A DNA stretch of 64,000 nt from Rhizobium sp. SSA_523 (GTDB taxonomy: Bacteria > Pseudomonadota > Alphaproteobacteria > Rhizobiales > Rhizobiaceae), in NCBI RefSeq assembly GCF_030435705.1, contig NZ_CP129382.1, positions 1,488,001 to 1,552,000 on the forward strand, given 5' to 3'. The notes below the pieces were generated by a model. That model was given only the letters and a program-made list of their open reading frames with translations, made no database searches and was not told the DNA's origin. Below are positions 54,335 through 63,147 of this stretch, one piece after another. The position numbers were made by a program, and so were the translations under genes. The stretch's first letter is position 1, and each line of letters starts with the position of its first letter.

Positions 54335-55237
54335 ATGGGCGTACCACTTGACTGGGACAAACTGCGGATTTTCCACGCGGCAGCCGAGGCTGGATCCTTC
54401 ACGCATGCCGCCGACAAGCTGCACCTGTCCCAGTCGGCGATCAGCCGCCAGGTCAGCGCGCTGGAACAGGATGTGGGCGTCAAGCTCTTTCACCGGCATG
54501 CGCGCGGCCTGATCCTGACCGAACAGGGCGAACTGCTCTACCGCACGGCCCATGACGTTCTGCTGAAGCTGGAAACCGTCAAGGTTCAGCTGACCGAGAC
54601 CACCGAGAAGCCAAGCGGCAAGCTGCGGGTGACGACGACTGTCGGGCTCGGCCAGGGCTGGCTCACCGACAAGGTGCAGGAGTTCCTGCAGCTTTACCCG
54701 GAAATGTCGATCCAGCTGATCCTCGACAATGAGGAGCTGGACGTGAACATGCGTCACGCGGACTGCGCGATCCGCCTGCGGCAGCCGCAGCAATCGGACC
54801 TGATCCAGCGCAAGCTCTTCACCGTCCATATGCATGTCTATGCCGCTCCTTCCTATATCAACCGCTTTGGCGAGCCGCAGACGGTGGAGGACCTGGATCA
54901 TCACCGCATCATCACCTTCGGCGAGCCGGCGCCCAATTACCTCCTCGATGTGAACTGGCTTGAATATGCCGGGCGCAATTCGGACAATACCCGATCGCCG
55001 CACCTGCAGATCAACAGCCAGACCTCGATCAAGCGGGCCTGCCTGCTGGGAATCGGCATAGCCGTCCTGCCCGATTACATCGTCGGGCGCGATCCAGGCC
55101 TTATCCAGCTTGCGATCAATGCCGATATTCCTTCGTTCGACACCTATTTCTGCTACCCTGACGAGATGAAGAACGCGGCAAAGTTGAAAGTTTTTCGTGA
55201 TTTTATCGTGGCGAAGGCGCGCAACTGGAATTTCTGA
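54335..55237 (+). CDS. LysR-type regulator, VtlR/LsrB-like
   Basis: The 300-residue protein has the LysR winged HTH (DWDKLRIFHAAAEAGSFTHAADKLHLSQSAISRQVSALEQ) and a co-inducer domain. The opening LDWDKLRxFHAAAEAGSFTHAA and the position directly after trxB match VtlR of Agrobacterium/Brucella and LsrB of Sinorhizobium, global regulators of sRNA and LPS or redox genes. The ATG at 54335 follows GGAG; a GTG at 54329 overlapping the trxB stop is an alternative. VtlR activates abcR sRNA genes, and an AbcR-like RNA lies directly downstream. Confidence 0.88.
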   Translation: MGVPLDWDKLRIFHAAAEAGSFTHAADKLHLSQSAISRQVSALEQDVGVKLFHRHARGLILTEQGELLYRTAHDVLLKLETVKVQLTETTEKPSGKLRVTTTVGLGQGWLTDKVQEFLQLYPEMSIQLILDNEELDVNMRHADCAIRLRQPQQSDLIQRKLFTVHMHVYAAPSYINRFGEPQTVEDLDHHRIITFGEPAPNYLLDVNWLEYAGRNSDNTRSPHLQINSQTSIKRACLLGIGIAVLPDYIVGRDPGLIQLAINADIPSFDTYFCYPDEMKNAAKLKVFRDFIVAKARNWNF

Positions 55238-55332
55238 CAGCTTGTGCAAGCATCTGAGCAGGTGTCGTTTTACCTAGGACCGTCAGTGACTTGCGGGTTA
55301 TGCGAAGCCTCTTTGACGTTCCCCGACCGTAA

Positions 55333-55401
55333 GCCGTGCGCCTGGCGCATGGCTGGGATGCGTTAAGCGGCATTGTTCGGTGCCCAATAAAGAACCATAT
55401 C
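55333..55401 (+). promoter_or_regulatory. LTTR box and sigma-70 promoter of the AbcR-like sRNA
   Basis: GCCGTGCGC-CTG-GCGCATGGC at 55333-55353 is a near-perfect inverted repeat that contains T-N11-A (T55337, A55349), the LysR box. It is centred about 65 bp upstream of the predicted start site. A -35-like TTGTTC (55373-55378) and a -10-like CATATC (55396-55401) are 17 bp apart. Confidence 0.6.
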
Positions 55402-55407
55402 GCACAT

Positions 55408-55525
55408 AGCTGATGCACATGGTGGCTTTTCCTCCCAGTTCCACCGCAGCAGCTGTTCCCCTCTGGAGGTTTTTGACCTTCACACTTACAAGGGCCCTGG
55501 AGCAATCCGGCGGCCCTCTTTTTTT
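55408..55525 (+). ncRNA. AbcR (alpha-r15)-like trans-acting small RNA
   Basis: About 118 nt between a plausible promoter and a strong terminator. A first hairpin, GGTGG (55421-55425) / CCACC (55441-55445), shows CTCCC in its loop; a second single-stranded CCCCTC follows near 55458-55463, beside a CCTC/GAGG stem. Such exposed anti-Shine-Dalgarno segments are the working part of AbcR RNAs, which repress ABC transporter mRNAs with Hfq. The 3' end is the terminator stem AGGGCC ... GGCCCT followed by seven T residues (55519-55525). Length, structure and location after a vtlR-like gene all fit. Rhizobia often have two tandem copies; I find only one here. Confidence 0.75.
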
Positions 55526-55607
55526 GCCCTTTCTCTTCCACGCCGTTGATCAGCACCCCGCCCGGCCCCGCAGCCGCCGACCGATCCCTCTTCCCTCCCC
55601 TCTTTAA

Positions 55608-55634
55608 ATCGGGAATTCCCGATCTATATATCGG
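55608..55634. promoter_or_regulatory. overlapping palindromes upstream of the ArsR-type gene
   Basis: ATCGGGAATTCCCGAT at 55608-55623 is a perfect 16-bp palindrome. CCGAT-CTATAT-ATCGG at 55619-55634 overlaps it. They lie 60-85 bp before the ArsR-type start codon, in the expected place for a self-bound operator. Confidence 0.6.
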
Positions 55635-55692
55635 TTGTAGACGATTTACGCACCGTCGCGCCGGAAGCGTGGCGGAAAGAGTGGCCCGACCC

Positions 55693-55989
55693 ATGGACAA
55701 GATCGACATATTCAAAGCTCTGTCGCATCCGGTGCGCGTCGAATTTTTGGAATGGATGCGCGAGCCGCAGGCGAACTTCTCGTCGCAGGCGCATCCTCTC
55801 GACATGGGGATCTGCGCGAACCAGTTCGAGAAGCGCTGCGGCCTCTCGCAATCCACCGTCTCGGCCCATCTTGCCACGCTGGAAAAGGCCGGTCTGGTGA
55901 CGACCACCAGGGTCGGCCAGTGGACCTTTTACCATCGCAATGAGGACGCCATCCGCGCCTTCCTCGTGACACTCCAGGACACGCTGTAA
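55693..55989 (+). CDS. ArsR-family transcriptional regulator
   Basis: The 98-residue winged-helix protein (MDKIDIFKALSHPVRVEFLEWM; recognition helix in CGLSQSTVSAHLATLEKAGLV) has cysteines only at about 37 and 45, not the ELCVCDL metal site, so a metal-sensing role is unlikely from that motif. It precedes an old yellow enzyme gene by 52 bp on the same strand and probably represses it in response to electrophiles or oxidants, by analogy with NemR/NemA. Confidence 0.85.
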   Translation: MDKIDIFKALSHPVRVEFLEWMREPQANFSSQAHPLDMGICANQFEKRCGLSQSTVSAHLATLEKAGLVTTTRVGQWTFYHRNEDAIRAFLVTLQDTL

Positions 55990-56041
55990 GCACATCCTGA
56001 TCCTCCCCAACCGAATCTGAAACCAACCAAGAGGTTTTCCC

Positions 56042-57163
56042 ATGCCGACCCTGTTCGACCCCGTGACCTTCGGCGATCTGTCGCTGCAAAACCGCATCGT
56101 CATGGCGCCCCTGACGCGCAATCGTTCGCCGAAGAACATTCCGAACGATCTCAACGTGGTCTATTACGAACAGCGCGCCACTGCCGGCCTGATCGTGTCC
56201 GAAGGAACCGCCGTGACCCATCAGGGCCAGGGCTATGCCGATGTTCCCGGCCTCTATTCGCCGGAGGCACTGGCCGGCTGGAAGAAGGTGACGGATGCCG
56301 TTCATGCGCGGGGCGGCAAGATCGTTGCCCAGCTCTGGCATGTCGGCCGCATCTCGCATGTGTCGCTGCAGCCGGATGGCCAGGCGCCCGTCGCCCCCTC
56401 GGCGATCGCCGCCAAATCCAAGACCTACATCCTGAATGAGGATGGCACCGGCAGCTTTGCCGAAACCTCCACGCCGCGCGCCCTGCAACTGGCGGAACTG
56501 CCAGGCATTGTCGATGATTTCCGCAAGGCTGCGCGTGGCGCCGTCGATGCCGGCTTCGACGGCGTCGAAATCCATGGCGCCAACGGCTATCTGCTCGATC
56601 AGTTCATGAAGGACGGCGCCAATCATCGCGACGACGCCTATGGCGGATCGATCGAGAACCGCATCCGACTGACGCTCGAAGTGGTCGATGCCGTGGCCGC
56701 GGAAATCGGCGCCGGACGGACGGGGATTCGGCTGTCGCCGACGACGCCGGCCAACGATATTCGCGACAGCAACCCGCAGGCGGTCTTCAATGCCGTGGCG
56801 GAGCAGCTCGCCAGCCGCAACCTTGCTTTCATCCACGTGATCGAGGGCGCAACGGGCGGTCCGCGCGACCACCAGTATGAGGGCACCAGCTTCGATTACG
56901 CCGCTTTCCATCAGGCCTATGTCGCAGCCGGCGGCAAGGGCGCCTGGATGGTCAATAACGGCTACACGGCGGAGACGGCGAAAGCAGCTATCGAGAGCGG
57001 CAAGGCGGACCTGGTTTCCTTCGGCAAGCCCTTCATCGCCAATCCGGATCTGGTGCGCCGAATCCGCGATGGCGCCGCCTGGAACGAGGTCAATCCGAAG
57101 ACGCTCTATGGCGGCGGCGCGGAAGGCTATACGGACTATCCGACCCTCGCTGCCGCGGAATAA
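56042..57163 (+). CDS. old yellow enzyme family FMN reductase (NemA/alkene reductase)
   Basis: The 373-residue TIM barrel binds FMN and reduces activated alkenes, nitrate esters or N-ethylmaleimide with NAD(P)H. Conserved points are LQNRIVMAPLTRNRS at the N-terminus, QLWHVGRISH, the active-site HGANGYLLDQFMKDGANHRDDAYGGSIENR and SFGKPFIANPDLV. Agrobacterium NerA (nitroester reductase) is the same family. The gene is probably co-transcribed with the ArsR-type regulator upstream. Confidence 0.92.
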   Translation: MPTLFDPVTFGDLSLQNRIVMAPLTRNRSPKNIPNDLNVVYYEQRATAGLIVSEGTAVTHQGQGYADVPGLYSPEALAGWKKVTDAVHARGGKIVAQLWHVGRISHVSLQPDGQAPVAPSAIAAKSKTYILNEDGTGSFAETSTPRALQLAELPGIVDDFRKAARGAVDAGFDGVEIHGANGYLLDQFMKDGANHRDDAYGGSIENRIRLTLEVVDAVAAEIGAGRTGIRLSPTTPANDIRDSNPQAVFNAVAEQLASRNLAFIHVIEGATGGPRDHQYEGTSFDYAAFHQAYVAAGGKGAWMVNNGYTAETAKAAIESGKADLVSFGKPFIANPDLVRRIRDGAAWNEVNPKTLYGGGAEGYTDYPTLAAAE

Positions 57164-57202
57164 GCCACAATCGAGCCTTTTCGTAACAGCGACGATTTTT
57201 TA

Positions 57203-57227
57203 AAGGCGGCCCGGAATGGGCCGCCTT
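57203..57227. terminator. hairpin between the NemA-like and DUF2188 genes
   Basis: AAGGCGGCCC (57203-57212) and GGGCCGCCTT (57218-57227) form a perfect 10-bp stem with a 5-nt loop between two convergent genes. A T run precedes it on the plus strand, but neither side has a typical trailing T tract. Confidence 0.55.
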
Positions 57228-57278
57228 CAGTCGCACCTGGCGACACTGATCCTGAGACCCACAAAAGGCCGGCAGCCT

Positions 57279-57533
57279 TCAACGCGCGTCGCGAACGTCC
57301 TCGACTTCCGCTTCGGGCCGGTCTCCGCCATCGCTGTGTTCGACATGCCATTTGCCGCTGGCATCCTGCCAGCTGATCTCTTCCGGTTCACCGCCGACCT
57401 GCTGTTCGGCCGCCGCGATGCGGGCCGCCGCCAGCGCATCGTCATGCGAGGCAAAAGTCTCGGAAAAGACGTCACCCTGCCGATAGGCCCAGCCGCCATC
57501 GTGCTGCACCACCTTGTAGATCACCTTGGTCAT
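57279..57533 (-). CDS. DUF2188 domain protein
   Basis: The 84-residue protein matches DUF2188 in its core: YKVVQHDGGWAYRQGDVFSETFASHDDALAAARIAAAEQ, with WHVEHSD near the end. Members are small and uncharacterised, often in multiple copies in Rhizobiales. The ATG at 57533 follows AGGAGA by 6 nt. The acidic tail (GGDRPEAEVEDVRDAR) looks lineage-specific. Confidence 0.82.
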   Translation of the reverse strand: MTKVIYKVVQHDGGWAYRQGDVFSETFASHDDALAAARIAAAEQQVGGEPEEISWQDASGKWHVEHSDGGDRPEAEVEDVRDAR

Positions 57534-57806
57534 CGGTTTCTCCTGTTTCATTGCCTGCTGAAGGCTTGTCAGCCACCGACGCAATTCGCGAAGCTCCGCT
57601 TCGGTTCCGTCTCCTGCGTCGGCAATCCCTTGACGATTTGAGACGGCAAGGCAGGGTAGCACAACTTGATAGATCCGGTTTGCGCCTTATACCAGTTTCA
57701 GGATCTTGCGGCATCTGGCTCCCTTCGCGGCCGGATCGCTGCCTCGACGATGCAAACCGGATGCCCCGGTTGAACATCAGGTAGCACAGGTAACACAGGT
57801 GAAAGC

Positions 57807-58982
57807 ATGCCAGGCTTGATCAGACGCGAAAGCTTCCTGCTGCTGGCAGCGCTGGTGGCGATCCTCGCCTTCTTCACCGAACACAGCCTCCTGGAAGCCG
57901 GCAAGGCCGTGGCGCTGATAGCCGCAACGGTGCTGATCCTCGTCATCGTGCTCACATCGACCCGCGTCGCTCATCATGCGGAAATCCTCGCTCATAAAGT
58001 GGGCGATCCCTATGGCACGATGATCCTGACGCTGTCTGCCGTTGCCGTGGAAGTGCTCATTCTGGCGATCCTGATGAACAGCAGCAGTTCACCGACACTC
58101 GTACGAGACACGATCTATTCGGCGGTCATGCTGGACATCAACGGCATTCTCGGCCTGGCCGCGCTGCTGGGCGGCCTACGCCACGGCGAGCAGCCCTATA
58201 ATGACAATTCCGGCAAGACCTATGGCGTGATGATCCTGACGGCCATGGGCATATCCATGGTGGTGCCGGAATTCATCCCGAAGGATCGCTGGCATTATTA
58301 CTCCGCCTTCACCATTGCCGCCATGCTTGCGCTCTACGCCCTCTTCCTGCGCATGCAGGTCGGCGCGCATAGCTATTTCTTTTCCTACAGCTATCCCCGG
58401 CAGCAGCCCCCACCCCCGTCGGGCAGCCAGCCATCTGGCAACCAGACATCGCGCAGCCAGACATCGGGCAGCCCGTCAGGGGGCAATCAGGCGGCAGCCG
58501 GTCCTCAGCGCGCGAAGCCGGACCGCCAATCGACTGCGGTTTCCATCACCATCATCCTGCTTGGCGTCGTGCTGATCGGCCTCTTGGCCGAATTCATGTC
58601 CGCCTTCATCAATACCGGGCTTGAGGGAAGCGGCGCCCCGCCGGCCCTGATGGCGGTGATCGTTGCCGCCATTTCCGCCGCGCCGGAAATCCTCACCGCC
58701 TTGCGGGCAGCGCTGCGCAACCGCATGCAGGCCGTCGTCAACATCGCCATGGGCGCGTCTTTGTCCACCGTGATCCTGACCGTGCCTGTCATGGAGGCGA
58801 TCGCGCTCTACACGGGACAGCCTTTCGTCATGGCGATGACACCGGTGCAGACGGTGATGGTGACGATCACCCTGATTGCCGCGGCCATCAACCTCAATGA
58901 CGGCGAAACCAATGCCATCGAAGGCATGACCCATTTCGTACTCTTCGCCACGTTCCTGATGCTGACCATGATCGGTCTCTAA
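57807..58982 (+). CDS. chaA: calcium/proton antiporter, ChaA family
   Basis: The 391-residue inner-membrane protein has the two CaCA repeats: GDPYGTMILTLSAVAVEVLILAI and, in the second half, AAPEILTALRAALRNRMQAVVNIAMGASLSTVILTVPV, which carry the acidic cation-binding residues. About ten helices are predicted. The hydrophilic loop between the halves is lengthened by a 15-bp tandem array encoding SGSQP/SGNQT/SRSQT/SGSPS units (58422-58490). The family exports Ca2+ or Na+/K+ at alkaline pH. Confidence 0.9.
   Translation: MPGLIRRESFLLLAALVAILAFFTEHSLLEAGKAVALIAATVLILVIVLTSTRVAHHAEILAHKVGDPYGTMILTLSAVAVEVLILAILMNSSSSPTLVRDTIYSAVMLDINGILGLAALLGGLRHGEQPYNDNSGKTYGVMILTAMGISMVVPEFIPKDRWHYYSAFTIAAMLALYALFLRMQVGAHSYFFSYSYPRQQPPPPSGSQPSGNQTSRSQTSGSPSGGNQAAAGPQRAKPDRQSTAVSITIILLGVVLIGLLAEFMSAFINTGLEGSGAPPALMAVIVAAISAAPEILTALRAALRNRMQAVVNIAMGASLSTVILTVPVMEAIALYTGQPFVMAMTPVQTVMVTITLIAAAINLNDGETNAIEGMTHFVLFATFLMLTMIGL
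58422..58490 (+). repeat. 15-bp tandem array in the chaA central loop
   Basis: Four full units and a partial fifth (ggcagccagccatct, ggcaaccagacatcg, cgcagccagacatcg, ggcagcccgtcaggg, ggcaatcag) stay in frame and lengthen a hydrophilic loop that need not be conserved. Confidence 0.85.
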
Positions 58983-59171
58983 AGCGCAATGAAAACAGCG
59001 GCTTCGACGCATCGCCGGACTCAGTCTGGCAAGCCCCTGATGCACTGCATCACCTGCCGATAAAGCAAACTTGAAGACGCAAGGTGCTGCAGGATCGCCA
59101 AACGCGCCTACCTTCTCCAGGGAGGCAGGCCCAACAAGCGGGCTGCGCCACTGATTGACCGGGAGAAAATC

Positions 59172-60395
59172 ATGAACCGCTTACCGCTGATCCTTGCCAG
59201 CACCATTCTGTCCGCCGCCTTCGTTTTGCCCGCGAGCGCCCAGCAATCCGGCCAGCCGGTGGAAAGCAAGCCGCCGAATGCGCAGAACCAGGAGCCGGCT
59301 TTCGCCGGGCAGACGCGGGCCTCGCAGCCGCAGGATGTCGTCAAGATCAAGACGGAGACTGTGGCGGAAGGCCTTCCGCATCTCTGGGCGATGGAGTTTC
59401 TGCCGGACGGCGCCATGCTGGTGACCGCCAAGAAGGGCGACATGCACATCGTCTCCAAAGACGGCAAGGCCGGACCCGCCCTCGAAGGTCTCCCGAAAGT
59501 CTATGCTGCAGGTCAGGGCGGTCTGCTGGATGTGGCGCTCGCGCCGGATTTCGAGCAGTCCGGCCGCATCTTCTTCTCCTTTTCCGAAGAGCGTGAGGAT
59601 GGCAATGGCACATCCGTCGGCTCCGCCAAGCTTGTTCGCGACGAACAGGGTGGCGGCAAACTCGAGGACATGACGGTCATCTTCCGCCAGATGCCGAGCT
59701 ATGACGGCAACAAGCATTTCGGCTCGCGCCTGGCCTTTGGTCCGCAGGGCGAACTCTATGTGACGGTGGGCGAGCGCTCCGACGCAGAGCCCCGCGTCCA
59801 GGCACAGGATCTCAACAGCGGCCTCGGCAAGATCTTCCGCATTACCCAGGACGGCAAGGCCATGGAGGGAAATCCGTTCATCGGCCAGGACAATGCCCTG
59901 CCTGAAATCTGGTCGCTGGGACACCGAAACCTGCAATCCGCCACCGTTGATGGAGAAGGACGGCTGTGGACCATCGAGCACGGCCCGCGCGGCGGCGACG
60001 AGTTGAACCTGCCGCAGGCCGGCAAGAATTACGGCTGGCCGGAAGTCACCTACGGTATTGAATATAGCGGCGACCCCGTGGGCAAGGGCATTACCAAGAT
60101 GGCCGATACGGAGCAGCCGGTTTATTACTGGGATCCGGTCATCGCCCCCTCCGGCATGGCCTATTACGATGCCGATGCCATTCCGGAGTGGAAGGGTGCC
60201 TTCCTCGTCGGCGGCCTGGTGAGCCAGGGCGTCGTTGTCCTGCACATGCAGGATGACCGCGTGGCCCATGAGGAACGCGTGCCGCTGGAGGCCCGCATCC
60301 GCGATGTGAAGGTCGGGCCGGATGGCGCTGTCTATGCCGTCACCGAGCAGCGTGGCGGCGGCGCATCGACCATCGTGAAGCTGACGAAGGCCTGA
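59172..60395 (+). CDS. secreted PQQ-dependent sugar dehydrogenase (YliI/Asd-like)
   Basis: The 407-residue protein has a Sec signal peptide (cleavage near ASA-QQS) and the six-bladed beta-propeller of soluble aldose sugar dehydrogenases. Typical elements are PHLWAMEFLPDGAMLVTAKKGD, GGLLDVALAPDF, NKHFGSRLAFGPQGELYVTVGERSD, SLGHRNLQSATV and IEHGPRGGDELNLPQAGKNYGWP. The last motif holds the catalytic His region. It oxidises sugars in the periplasm if PQQ is supplied; no pqq genes are in the window. It is a single gene. Confidence 0.9.
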   Translation: MNRLPLILASTILSAAFVLPASAQQSGQPVESKPPNAQNQEPAFAGQTRASQPQDVVKIKTETVAEGLPHLWAMEFLPDGAMLVTAKKGDMHIVSKDGKAGPALEGLPKVYAAGQGGLLDVALAPDFEQSGRIFFSFSEEREDGNGTSVGSAKLVRDEQGGGKLEDMTVIFRQMPSYDGNKHFGSRLAFGPQGELYVTVGERSDAEPRVQAQDLNSGLGKIFRITQDGKAMEGNPFIGQDNALPEIWSLGHRNLQSATVDGEGRLWTIEHGPRGGDELNLPQAGKNYGWPEVTYGIEYSGDPVGKGITKMADTEQPVYYWDPVIAPSGMAYYDADAIPEWKGAFLVGGLVSQGVVVLHMQDDRVAHEERVPLEARIRDVKVGPDGAVYAVTEQRGGGASTIVKLTKA

Positions 60396-60427
60396 TTGCT
60401 TGGCAGCGGTTCTGGCCCCCAAACGGG

Positions 60428-60820
60428 TCAGAACCGGAAGGCAAGCGGATGATCGACCAGCGCCCGGTCGATGGTGACGAGGTGCAGCCCTTCGACCTGG
60501 CACTGCGCCAACAGAAGCCGGTCGAAGGGATCACGCGTCGGCGGCTCCGGAGCGGCGGCCGTCAGGACGTGCCGGATTTCGATCGGCAGGATCGTCAGGC
60601 CCGCATCGTGGAGGCTGGACTGCATACGCTCCAGCGGAACACCCGGATCCAGTTTCCCAATGCGGGTCTTGATCGCTATTTCCCAGAGGCTGGCCACGCT
60701 GACGAAGCCGGCGAAATCTAAGGCCGAGACCAACCGCGCCAGCCAGGGAAAACGGCGATGCACATCCGCCCGCAGGATTGCGAGGATCATGTGCGTGTCG
60801 AGAAGATAGCACCCACTCAA
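60428..60820 (-). CDS. PIN-domain toxin (VapC-like)
   Basis: The 130-residue protein has D8 in LLDTHMILAIL, E47 in SLWEIAIKTRIGKL, D97/D100 in TRDPFDRLLLAQ and D118 in VTIDRALVDHP, all in the positions of PIN toxins. The only start that avoids truncation is TTG at 60820, overlapping the antitoxin stop (TTGA). It is convergent with the sugar dehydrogenase gene, 32 bp apart. Confidence 0.88.
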   Translation of the reverse strand: MSGCYLLDTHMILAILRADVHRRFPWLARLVSALDFAGFVSVASLWEIAIKTRIGKLDPGVPLERMQSSLHDAGLTILPIEIRHVLTAAAPEPPTRDPFDRLLLAQCQVEGLHLVTIDRALVDHPLAFRF

Positions 60821-61089
60821 GGCAAGGGTCGCAGCAGAAAATCCTCCGGCAGAGGATCGTCGAAATCATCTGCAATGTAGGGAACCGGGTTTGTGATCCC
60901 AAGCGAGCGCAAATGCGCATGCAGTGCATCGAGATCGATCCCGCCCTTTTTCTGCACCGCGCCGTCGCGTGGCACGATATCGAAGACCGGCCTGCCATCG
61001 CGCGTAACGGTCACGGTCTCGCCGCTCTCGACCTGCTTGGCGAGTTCGTCAAAACGATCCTGAGCTTCGGCAATGGACACGGTTTTCAT
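60817..61089 (-). CDS. Phd/YefM-type antitoxin
   Basis: The 90-residue protein has the Phd/YefM N-terminal fold (MKTVSIAEAQDRFDELAKQVESGETVTVTRDGRPVFDIVP) that binds DNA and a C-terminal part with acidic residues that would cover the toxin. The stop codon overlaps the toxin start. It is a different antitoxin family from the AbrB-type one at 8319. Confidence 0.88.
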   Translation of the reverse strand: MKTVSIAEAQDRFDELAKQVESGETVTVTRDGRPVFDIVPRDGAVQKKGGIDLDALHAHLRSLGITNPVPYIADDFDDPLPEDFLLRPLP

Positions 61090-61135
61090 GGAGGCAAGTC
61101 TACGCCTGCGCCCTCGGACCGTCAACAAGAGCTGC

Positions 61136-61167
61136 GAAGGGGCGCGCCATGCCTGGCGCGCCCCTTC
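61136..61167. terminator. perfect 13-bp hairpin after aatA
   Basis: GAAGGGGCGCGCC (61136-61148) and GGCGCGCCCCTTC (61155-61167) flank a 6-nt loop. It lies 22 bp past the aatA stop codon, between it and the antitoxin gene on the same strand. No T tract follows on either strand. Confidence 0.65.
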
Positions 61168-61189
61168 CAATCGACGATCAATGATGCTC

Positions 61190-62696
<1,507 letters not shown>

Positions 62697-63047
62697 ATGA
62701 CCACCATGTTCCTGGATGATGAAGAAGCCACCACGCGGATCCGGCTGCATCGCAAGGGCATCAATCTTTGGGTTGCGGTGACGGCGCTCGCGGCCTGCAC
62801 GCTGATGATCTTCGCCCTTGCCGGCACGGCCTCGGCCAGCGAGATCTCGAACTGGTCGCAGATCGTGACGCCGCAATTGCTGCTCGAGACCGGGCCTGCC
62901 CCGGACCACCGCATTCTCAGCATGGCGCTGATCCTGATCTTCTCCGTGGCGGCAGCTGGCCTCTGGCACAGGAGCTTCCGCCAGTCCGGCGCGCCTAAGG
63001 ATGAGACGCGGGCCCGCTCGCATGGCGGCCGCATCAGCCGGTCCTGA
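62697..63047 (+). CDS. small membrane protein of unknown function
   Basis: The 116-residue protein has a hydrophilic N-terminus, a helix at about 25-47 (NLWVAVTALAACTLMIFALAG) and a second at 75-92 (LSMALILIFSVAAAGLW), with a basic tail. Starts at 62691, 62697 and 62706 are all possible; the last two are best placed relative to GAGG. I recognise no domain. Confidence 0.55.
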   Translation: MTTMFLDDEEATTRIRLHRKGINLWVAVTALAACTLMIFALAGTASASEISNWSQIVTPQLLLETGPAPDHRILSMALILIFSVAAAGLWHRSFRQSGAPKDETRARSHGGRISRS

Positions 63048-63147
63048 TATGCAATCGGCGGCGCCTGCCGCCATCACTTGCTGCATCTGATACCTCCTGA
63101 TAAACCGGCCTGCCGCCCTTCGGCTCCCCCACCATCAGGATCCTTCC

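Noticed and set aside
55238..55400. Second AbcR-like sRNA upstream of the first
   Set aside because: No T-tailed hairpin and no exposed CTCCC loop occur in this stretch; only the promoter and LTTR box are supported.
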